Shown one piece after another: positions 25,901-37,900 of a stretch of 47,284 bases of DNA. The stretch covers positions 1-47,284 of the IMG/VR virus record IMGVR_UViG_3300044957_000305; one strand, 5' to 3'. The translations under genes were made by a program, and so were the position numbers. The notes under the pieces are model-generated. The model did not search any database. It saw only the letters and a list, made by a program, of their open reading frames with translations, and was not told the DNA's origin. The DNA comes from a virus. Positions within the stretch are counted from its first letter, which is position 1; each line of letters starts with the position of its first letter.

Positions 25901-28900
25901 CACAAATAGTTTTACAGCCAAACAGCGTTTGGAAAGTAGTATGGATCTAATTATTGATATAGTTGCGAATGGTGAGAAAAACACTCCACCAAGACCATAT
26001 ATTATGCCTCTACCAACCGTTGTCCCTAATGTTACAAATAATGCCAGCGTGCGAGGTTATCTAAATGCACGTAATAATATCAGTGCTAATAGAGAATTTA
26101 TAAAGGCAGAAACTATTGATCATATTGATAGTCAAGTAAACCCACCAAACTATAATAAAGTTAAGTGTGAGCGTGATATTGATCTACTTCTTGATGCAAT
26201 ATTATATGACTTAACTTATGGTGGTAATGCTGCTACAAGAATAGCCAGTGCTGCTTACTATGATGCAAGTGAAACATTAGGTACAGGTGAAGTTGTTGCA
26301 ACTACAGATGCTTATACAGTAATGGCTAATATCATTGAGTCAGTTGCTTTAGGAGAATTAATTGCTCCAACTAAACAAAATCGTGTTGTACAGGTAGTTG
26401 GAAATAGCGTTGAGGTTGAGACTTCTGGAGCTCATACTACTGCTAAGAATCTTGTACTAGAAATTGTAGTGAGAACAGTTGACGTAAAAAATTCAACAGA
26501 ATTGCAGACGGGATCAAGCTTTACAATTGTAGCTTTAGGTACAAATGTTAATTGGAATGCTGCAGGTGTAGGTGTTACTCCAGCAGTTGGAACAGTATTT
26601 ACAGCCACAGGGTCAACAACTACAGGTAGTGGTGGTAAAGTTATTAGAACTGTACAAGCGGCAGTAGCTCCATCAACACTTTGGGTAGATACAACATTAA
26701 CAGAGATCAATGCGTTTATTAATGCAGCTTGGATTGCAGAAGTTAAGAATAAAGTTAATTTAATCTTTAATCCAACTGCACCAGGTGCAGTCAATCAGTT
26801 TCCGTCTATTAATTATACTGGTGCATTAAGAAGTAGTTGTGAAGAAGATATTGATGATATAATTCTTGCTGTACGTTTTGATATGTTGTTTGGTAGTAAC
26901 TTTAGAAGTCAGGTAGCTGGTCGTGCATATTTCCGTGCAATAACTGGTGCTCAAAATGTATTAGCTACGCAAAAGGATGCAAGTCTTGCTGTATTTCAAT
27001 TAGTTAAAGATCAATTTGCTGATCTTGTAGCAACTGCTGTTCCTGAACAGGTCAAGGCAGGCAAAGCAGGTAATGTTACTGCTGCCGCTGCTGCTGCTGC
27101 CCTAGTTCAAAATATTATTGCTTTTATTGATAATGATTTAGATGATCCAAACGAAGTAGAAGCAAACACAGCATGGGTTGATCCAGATCTTGTTGTATTA
27201 AGTACAACTCTGGAAGATAGTAAGAATGGTGAAAATGGTGTAGCTAATATACCAGTAAGTATTACAACATATATTAATGATCGTTTTCCAGAGTTAGATT
27301 ATAGTAGAGATGATTGTCAAGAAGATATCCGTAGTATCACAGATGCGGTACGTTTTGATATGATGTTTGGTGGTAATTTCCGTACAATAAGTGCTGCTCG
27401 TGCATATTTCCGCGCAGTGGCGGCAAAAGCAGTAGGTGTACAAAAAATTGCTACATTGGAATCATTTAGATTACTCAAAGAAAAATTAACTGATTTTGTC
27501 AAGACTAATGCTACTGCCCTCGACAGAGTATCAGCCAGTATGGATCTATTAATTAGGATAGTTGACAAAGGTCCAAAAGCTATTCCTCAATTTGTTGTTC
27601 CAAGTCCAAGTAATTATAATGGTACATTCTTGCACACATTTGGATATGCTCGTAATCTAATTGAAACAAACCGAGATTTTTTAAAGAATGAAGTTCTAAA
27701 ATGGATTTCAGTAAATAGGCCAACATTAGATTTTAAAGAAGATAAGTGTTTACAAGATTTAGATTTTATTTTAGACGCTATATATTATGATATGACTTAT
27801 GGCGGCAATATGGAAACAATAATTGCTGGTGGTGCATATTACAGAGGTAGTCGTGCAAACGATTTAAGCCTACCACAAAGGCCTACAATTGATGGTGACG
27901 ATGTTGAAGCTACAATTGCCGCTTATGGCTACTTGAAGGAATTAATAGAAAAAGTTGCACAGGGTCAGGATGTAAGTCAATTACAAATTGTTATTAAACA
28001 AGTTGGTGGTGAGCCAGGTAGTATTGGTGGTGCTCAAACTGCTAAGAATCTTGCTTATGTTGTTAGAAACTTAATTAACAACACAGGAACATATGCAGTT
28101 CAAGCTCCAACATTTGTAGTTCCTGATATAAGTTGGGTAGAATTAGAGCTTAAGACTCCAAATGACCTAATTGAGTTATATAAGACCAGTGATGCTGGAA
28201 GTGGTGGTTATTTGGGTAGGAGTAGTGTACAAAGTAAATTGACACAATGGATTACTATACAACAAGAATTAGCTGATCCAATTGCCCCAACAGCGTCTAC
28301 ACTGGTTCAGACTGGTCCACTTGCTGGAACCACAGTACTAAGAGTAGGTAGTTTTACGGATTGGTATAAGGTTAATAATAATAGTCTAGTAGTAGTAAAT
28401 GCTACACAGTTGACAGTTGGCAAGAAATATAAAATATTATCCGCAAATGGCAGTGCATTTACATCAGTAGGTGCTGCTTCAAATAATATTGGCGTGGTAT
28501 TTACTGCTACAGGTGCAAGTGCAGGTGGTACAGGTACTGTACACGAAATGTATACCTATAATGTAGATAAGTGTGAGCGCGATATAGGTCTTGTAATGGA
28601 TGCTGTACGTTATGATATGATGTTTGGTACAAACTTTAGAACTAGAACAGCAGCAATTAGTTACTGGAGACAGCAGGCTAATAATGCCCTATTTTCAGGA
28701 AGTACAGAAAACAGTACATATCCACAGAAGAACGTTTCAAAATTCTTGTTTACTTATATGAAAGAATTATTACAGACTCTTCCAACCACTGTACCTAAAG
28801 CTGGAGCTCCATCTATTCCAGGCATTAGCCCAGGTACAGCACGGACAAGAATTGGTGCATTGATGGATTTGGTTATTGGTATGTTTGATTCATCTGTGGA

Positions 28901-31900
28901 AAACTTTGCACAAGCAACCGAAACTTTACCAGCTAAGCCATACAGCTTACCATTACCTAGTGGTGGTACAAATAATAGTCGTGATCTTGGATTCCGTGCT
29001 GCTCGTGATTTAATTGAAATAAATCGAGATTTTATCAAAGCAGAAGTTCTAAGTTGGATTGATGACCAGAAGCGTGAAAACAGAGATGGTTTTGTAACTC
29101 CATTCAACTTTAATAGAACAGAATGTGCAGAAGACTTAGATCTAATCCTTGATGCAGTATATTATGATATGACCTATGGTGGTAACATGGAAAGTTACAC
29201 AGCAGGTCTTGCATATTATAGTGGTGTTACAAGTGTAAATGCAAGTCTTGGTCAAGATGAGCGTGAAGCTACAATTCGTGCTTACAATTATATGGGACAA
29301 CTATTGTTCAATGTAGCAAGAAGTATTCTTAATAAGAGTTACCAGGTAGCTATAGAGCAGGTTAAAGGTACAAGTGGTAGTGCTGAAACTGCTAAAAAAC
29401 TAGGTGAACTTGTTGACATTGTTATTAATGTAGTCAAAGGTGGAACAAAGCAACTTCCACCAAAAATAGATCCAGACTTCTTATCAGGTGATGAAACTCT
29501 TGCTTATGTTCGTATTGCTGTACAAGAGCAAAAGTTTGAGTTACAGGCTCGTATTGCAGACTACATTGATGCATTTATTCTACAATATAACACAGAAAAA
29601 TGCGCTCGTGACGTAGGATTAATTCTTGATGCTGCTATGTTTGACTTAGTATTAAACAGTAACTTCCAAAGTATTACAGCAGGTAGTGTATACTTACAGA
29701 AGGCTGCTCAAGTTGTAACTAGCACACAGATTGGTCCACAACTACAGGCTATTAAATTTATTCGTGATCAAGTAATCGCAATAAGTCAGAAGCCACCATT
29801 AGTGAAGAATGAACAGGCTATTGGTCGTATAACAAACTTATTTGATGTAATGTTTGATATAATTGATAAAGGTGTTGAGGTAGCTCCAGAGATTGTAAAT
29901 GTTCCACCTCAAGGTGCTGCATTTAATCAATTTGCCATAAATGCTGCTAATAGCATTATTGCTAATAAGGAATTCTTAAAAGAAGAAGCTGTAGCATATA
30001 TTACAGCAAACTATAAGACCTATGATCAAAGTCGTTGCACTAGAGATGTTGGTTTAATAATAGATGCAGTATTATATGATTTATTATTAGATACAAATTA
30101 TAATAGTGTTAAGGCAGGCATTTCTTATCGTCGTGCTACAAGTAGCTTGGTTATAACAGATCAACTGCAAGAAACATTGGGTGCTATTGATTTTGTCAAA
30201 AAGAAGGTCGTTGATCTTATTGATGATGCAAATGCTATAGCTAGTGTTACACGTAGCTTTGAATTAATAAGTAGTATCATTGGTGGAGGCTCAGTTCCAA
30301 CAACAAATATTCCATCTCCAGGTGGTAGTGTATATGCTCTACCACGTCCAAGTGGTATTCTTGTACGTGATAAGGCTTTCCAGGTTGCTGCTGCCAAACT
30401 ACTTGAAAGTGCTGAGCAAACAGAAATTAAAGGTCTTGTAAGAGATTGGATTCTTTCACAAATAAGCGACGCATCAGAAGGTAGTATTTGGGATGGATTT
30501 ACTTATACAGGTGACCGTCAGACTGCGTGCGAAGAAGATATTGGATTCGTTCTTAATGCAGTTGCTTATGATTTAACCTATGGTGGCAATATGGAAACAG
30601 TGTCAGCGGGTCGTGCATACTATGCAGGTGCTGCTAACGCAAGTTTACAAGAGGCAGCCGAAATTCCAACAACACTTGCTACATATACCTATTTGTCTGA
30701 ATTAGTTAAGGCTAGATTAGAACAAGCAGGCGTAACAGCACAGGTACAAACTGAAGCTGAAAATTTAGTTCTTCAAGTTAGAAACCTTGTTGATAGTGCA
30801 GCAAATAGTGTTGCAAGAGTGCGTTTACCAGATCAAAGTTGGGCAGATCCATTAACACAAGAAATCAGTGCATTCCTAGTTGATGATAAGCCAAGACTAC
30901 AGGATGTAATTATTGATTACGTAAACAATATTGCTACATATACAGATAACGAGCTACAAACCCCAGCTAATTATGATCAGGATAAATGCCGTAGAGATGT
31001 AGGTCTTGTATTAGATGCAGTTAGATATGATTTGATGTTTGGTACAAATTTCCGTACAATTAGTGCAGGACGCAGTTATGCTCGTAGTTTTGCTGAAGTT
31101 ATTACTACAAGTCAACAGGCAGCCAATAGGAATGCATTCGTTGAGTTGAAAGAAAGAGTATTAGGCAAGAAATTAACTGGTGTAAAACGTGGTGCTAATA
31201 ATGGTACCTTCACATGTGATGACCCATTCACAATTGATACAACTCCATTATTTGTTGGTCAATCGGTACGTGTAAGTGGCGTATATGGTGTTGGTAATAC
31301 AGTAACATTGGGAAATTACGCTAATTTAGCAAGTCAGCCAAAGACTTATTTTATCGTAGATACAAACGATAGAACAACATTTACTCTAAGTGAAACAGTT
31401 GATGGTCTACCAATTGCAACAACTGGTGCTGAAGATGCTGTTCCATTAGGATTAACATTTGAAATAAGACCAAGTGTTGAACCTTTAGATACAGTAATTA
31501 CACAAGGTCTATTAGATGTAGTAACTTTAACAGCTAATAATCAAAATACGCCTCTAGTTGTTGGTCGTGAATATAAGATAAAGAGCACTGGCACACAAAC
31601 TGTAACAGCTGGTGGATTTATTATTGGTGGCAGATATAAAATTACTGCTGTTAACAGCACAAACTTTACAAACGTGGGTGCTGAGGAAAATACTATTGGC
31701 GTGGAATTTACTGCTACCGGTGCAGGTACTGGTACTGGTACAGCTACATTTATAACAGATTATAGCTTATACGGTGCTGCTGATAATACAGTTGGTACAG
31801 TGTTTAGAGCAACACAGACCACTATTGCTACAACTAAACTAACAGCAGCCGCAAGTGACCAGGCTACAGAGTTAACCGTTGATAGCACTGCTCAATTCCC

Positions 31901-34900
31901 AGCAACAGGTAGCTTTATAATTCAAGGTGAAGTTATTAGTTATAGTGGTAAGGAGGCGACCAAGTTTACTGGTTGTGTAAGGTCACTGACTAATGCTGTA
32001 GATCTACCTGTAGACGCGGAAATAAAAAGTTTAACAGCAGGTACTGGTCAAGTTGAGACAATTAGTATTCGTGAAAGTGCTGAAAGACTATTTAACTTGT
32101 TTAATCTCATTCTTGAGACGCAGGGTAATGTTCCTGTTAAACAAGGTGGTAGCGGTACATTCTATAATATTACTCCTCCAAGTGCAGGAACAGGTAATGC
32201 ATTTACAGCAGAGATCAAAACAGCTAGAGATAATATCAATAAAGCAAGACAAAGTCTTGAAGATGACTTAATTGATTGGATCACTGCAGAGGTAGGTAAT
32301 GAAAATGGTAATTTTGGTCCACCCTTTAGTTTTGTTGAAGCCTCATGCAGAAATGATATTAAATTAATCTTAGATGCTGTTACTTATGATTTGACGTTTG
32401 GTGGAAATCAGGAAACTATTGTCGCTGGTAAGGCATATTATGATGGTACAGCTTTACAGGATGATGAAAAACTTGCTACAATTGATTCTTATAAAAAATT
32501 AAGAGAGCTAATCACAACTGTAGCCGGAGCAGATGGTGGTAATACTGGTATTGTACAAACATTGATCGATGAATTAATCACATATATTGATCAAAATAGT
32601 GATGATCCAATTGAAATTGAAGCTGATACAAGTTGGGTTGATAGTGAATTGTATGTGTTTAGTGACAAGTTAAAGGCAGAAGCCAATAATGTTGCAGTGA
32701 ACACAACAACATATATTAATGCTAATTATCCAGGTCTTGATTATAATGTAGCTACTTGCCAACGTGATGTCAAATTGATTATTGAAGCTGTCCGTTGGGA
32801 TTTAATGTTTGATAGTAATTTCCGTACTGTAACTGCTGCTCGTAGTTACTATAGAGCGCAAGCATCAACAGTGATAGGTGCTCAGAAAGAAGCTACAATT
32901 GATGCATTTAGGGTAGTTAAAGTAACATTGGATGAGTTCGTTAAGAGTGATAATGTTGCTCAAACTCGTGTAGCAGCATTAATGGATATAGTAGTCAATA
33001 CTTTAGTTGGAGGTGTTGGAGTATTACCAGAATTAAGCTTACCATATGGTGCTACCCCAAATGCTACAGATATTGGATTTTTAAATGCTCGTGATCGAAT
33101 AGAAGAAAATAGACATTTTATTCTTGAAGATATGAGATCATATTTAGAAAACTCAGTAGTTGATGGTGGCCTAGGATTAGGCGATGGGACATCCTTTGAT
33201 GGCAACTTTACTACAGACGAGTGTTTACGTGATGTTAGTTTAATATTAGATGCTGTACGTTATGACCTAACATACGGTGGTAATTTGGAAAGTGTAGTTG
33301 CTGGAAGAGCATATTATGCAGGTACAGTGTTACGTGATACACCAACAAATCAAGCTCATATTGAAGCTACAGAAGCTGCATATACACGTTTAGCAACTGT
33401 TTTAGAATCAGTGGCTACGAATAGTAGTAGGTCAACTCTCCCTGGTTACTCAGGCCCATCTCAAGTTAGATCAAATACAGCAGGTAGCGTTGAAGCTGCT
33501 GCACAAGCTAAGGCTCTTGTAGATACAGTCAAGAGCTATGTTGGTACAAATCTTGATGATGATGTAGCTGAAATAAGACCAAGCACAAGTTGGGTAGATA
33601 ATAATCTTGCACTAATTGCTAGTACAATGCTTGATCGTAAAGCAGAAAGCTTGCCATTACAAGTTACTGATTATATTGACGCTCAATTTCCAGCATTAGT
33701 TTATAATAAAGATACATGTAAGCGTGATATTCAATATGTAGTAGATGCTGTACGTTTTGATATGATGTTTAATACAAATTTCCGTAGTTGGACAGCAGGT
33801 AAAGCCTACTATAGAAATATGACTAGTGCTGCTGTAGTTACAACTACTCAGAAAGTCGCTACATTGGCATCATTTAGATATCTAAAAACTCTTCTTATAG
33901 AGATTGCTGGTAATAATGTTACAGCCGTTAATAGAGTAAAAGGTGCAATGAATGTTGTAATTGATACTCTTGAACAAGGTGAAACAACACGTAATGCTAA
34001 TAATCCTAAGATTGCAGCAGCAGTTGAAGTTATTACAGCTAATAAAGACGTATTGTTAGCCAATATGGAGACATGGTTAGAAGGGCAAGGAACGAGTTTC
34101 ACGGGTTATAACCTTGGTACATGTTTACGTGATCTTGGATACTTAATTGATGCAATATTATATGACTTAACCTATGGTGGTAATATGGAATCATGGGTGG
34201 CTGGTAAAAGTTATTATGGTGGCGCTGTATTAGGAAGTAACGATGATGAGCATGTGGCGTTGACCAAGGCGGCCTTTACAGAATTAGGAAATAAAATTAA
34301 GGATCTAAGTGGAGTTGATTTGTTTGCAGTTGGTCCACGTGTCGATACTTTAATTGCCAATGTCAATGCTCTAATTGATGATGAATCAGTTGCAGAGGTT
34401 TATGCTGATGCAAGTTGGACAGAAGTTGGTCTACAGGAAGTTGCCGTAACAGTAAGAGCACAAACTAACACAATTAAGACACAGGTAACAAATTACATTA
34501 ATACAAACTTCCCAACATTAGTTTATAATCAAGATACTTGCCAACGTGACGTAGGCTTAGTCATTGATGCAGTACGTTGGGATATGTTGTTTAATAGTAA
34601 TTTCCGTAGTATTACTGCGGGACGTAGTTATTGGAGAAGCGTAGCCAATGAAGGTCTGTCACAAGTCGACACTCTTGGTCAAACAGCTAATCAAAAGATT
34701 GCAAGTATCGCAGCATTTACATATCTAAAAGATCTGTTATTGGCTGTTGCCGCAGGTAACAAGCTTGCCCAAGAACGTATTACAAATAATATAGACATCG
34801 TTCTACAAATTCTTGAGACTGGCCTCAGTGACCAAGAAAACCCAACGATTACATACCCAACACCTGTACGTTCAGAAAATGCTAGAAAAGCTAAAGATAT

Positions 34901-37900
34901 ATTATTAGCCAACAAAGCTTTCATTCAAGATGAAATTATAAATTACATTAATAGTAACTTTAATGCTGTATTCTATGATGAAGAAAAATGTGCTCGTGAT
35001 GTGGAATTAATTTCTACAGCAATCGCTTATGATATGGTACAGGATGGTAACTTTAATACAATTAGAGCAGCACAAGGTTATCTCCGTGCTAATGCAAGTA
35101 ATGTATTAACACCACAGCAGAAACATATTACAATATTATCAATGAAATATTTGAAGAATCTACTGACAAATTATGTTGGTGGAAATCCTATTGCTAAGAC
35201 AAGAGTGAAAGAGCTGATTGAAATTGTAATTAATACAATAAACAAGGCGGCTTTAAGTGTAACAGAAATAGACTATGGTACAGCACCAGTTCCAGAGAAG
35301 TGGGATGCTACAAATATTGCAGGTGATTATACTAATGATAGTGTAATTAAGACAATTATTGATGATGTAATATCTTATGTAGAAACACCTGCTGATGGTT
35401 ACACAGTGCCAAATGAATATAACCAAATTAAGTGTAAGCGTGACCTACAGTTTATTTTAGAAGGTCTACGTTATGACTTAACACATGGTGGTAATTGGGC
35501 AAGTGTAGTAAGCGCCCGCAGTTACTATGTAGGTACAGAAAATCAACTTGGTAATAATAGTGGTGAAGTAGCAGCTACACTACGTGCATTTGAATACTTG
35601 AAGACACAGCCAAATCTATTAGCAAGTATTGAGGGTGAGGTAGACGTTGGTACAGTAAATGTTCCTAATATTGTAACAGCAGAAGAGAGAGTAGCGGACC
35701 TAATTGAAATTATTAGGACAGTAATTCAAGATAAAAATGCTATACCAGCAATTGACTATCCAGAGTTATTAGGTAGTGATAATGAACTTGAAGCCGCAAG
35801 AAATGTATTGATCAGTAATGTTGAAAATGCAAAAGCAAAAGTAATTCGTTATACAAATGATCGTGCATATTTTGTTTATGATCCAATTAAGTGTGAGCGT
35901 GATCTAGAATTAATCTTAGATGCTATACACACTGATATTGTTACAAATAGTAATTTCTTAAGTATTCAAGCAGGTCGTTCTTACTTACGCGCAAGTGCAG
36001 AGGATGCCCTTAAAGCAGCGCAGAAGTGGGCAATACTTTCTGGTCTAACACATGCCAAGAGTGTATTAAGTGCTCGAGTTAGCACAAATGCTGAAATGGT
36101 ATCAAGAATCCGTAATAGACTAAGCAATATTATTGATATTATTAATGATGAATCTGACAGCAATGTAGCACTAATTTTGACAAATAGTACAACAACTTAT
36201 TCAGCAGTTAGTGATCGTCAAAATAGTGCTGCTGCTATACAATCAGCAAAGGCTACACTAATTGACGATGTTATAACTAGCGTTGCGGATGTCTTAACAG
36301 ACCCAAATGATGAAAATGCTTGCAGACGTGACCTCAGTTACATCATAGATGCTTTAAGTCACGATGTGTTATACGGTGGTAATTGGGGAGTTACAGTAGC
36401 AGCCAAAGCATATTGGGAAAATGGGCAACTAGCCCTTGGTCCTATCGATAATGAAAGAGTAGCTACACTTGAAGCTCTAGATACCTTAAAAAACTTGATC
36501 AATGCTCTACCTAGTGTAAATTCAGATGCTGAGATTACAGCCCTAATCAGCAGAATTAAAGCAGTTCTTGATAATGCAGATACTGATGGATTTGATGGCG
36601 AGACAGATCTAGAAGAAGCTAATGCTCTAACAATCACAGCCCCAACGCTAACTGGTGCCACACAAGCACATATTGATGCCAATACAACTCTAGTAGCAGC
36701 TAAGGATGCTAGCACATACGATATATTAGATTATATCAATAGCAGAACATATTTAGAATATGATAGTGATAAGTGTCAGCGTGATATAGGAATAATACTT
36801 GATGCACTACGGTTTGATCAAGTAAAAAATAGTAATTTCAAGAGTATTAAAGCAGGTCAGGCATACTTGAGAAGTTATAGTAAAACTGTTATTGAGGAGC
36901 AAAAGCAGGCTACAATTGGGGCTCTGTATTTTGTTAAGAAACAGGTTTCAGAAAACTTATTACAAGCTAATGTTCCTACTGCGGATATTAATTATGTTCG
37001 TAGCTTAATGAATATTATTATTGATATTCTAGATCGCGGTGAAACTGCCATACCAGAAGCAGTTATACCAGCTGAAGGTACAGGATCAACTGCTACAATT
37101 CTTAATAACAAAGACTTCATTAAAGCTGAAGTACGTGCTTATATTGAAATTAACTATCCAGAGTTAGATTATAATAAGATAACATGTGAAAGAGATGTTG
37201 CTTATATCTTAGATGCACTACGTTATGATTTAGCAGTTGGTGGAAATAGTGAAACTATAGAAGCTGGACTAAGTTATTGGGAAGGCAATGCCTTAACATT
37301 AGGTACTGGTACAACAGTGACAAGTACTCTTGTAACAGCTGGTAACTTTGTAATTGGTCAAAAGTATCAAATAGCGACTCTAAGTAGCGGTGGTATCCCA
37401 GTTGATACAGACTTTACGCTGATTGGTGCAAGTAGTAACACGGTTGGAGTAGTGTTTACTGCTACAGGTAATGGTGAAAGCAATGGTAATGGTCAGGCAT
37501 TTTTAGTAGTTGGAGTTGAAGAACAAAAATTAGCAACAGTGGGTGCATATGCATTCTTAGCTGATCTTGTTAAGTCTCTCTTAGACAATAATTATTCTGT
37601 ACAACAGCAAAGCGTAGTTAAGAAAGGTGTTTATGTTGGTACCCCAGATAGTCTATCATTAACAGCTAAGACATTAATAACTAATATTAAGAATATAGTT
37701 AATAGTGAAAATTTTGCTGCTGCTCAAGCACTTGCTAATAATACTATTGGCATAGTCTTACCTGGAATAGGTACAAGTTTAGTTAATACTACAATTGTTG
37801 CTGCTACAACCAATTTACCAGGTGAAACAACAACTGAGATTAACAAGGCTTTCATCAATTCAAGTACAGGATTATTTGTTGCTGGTAGTGCTGATAATGT

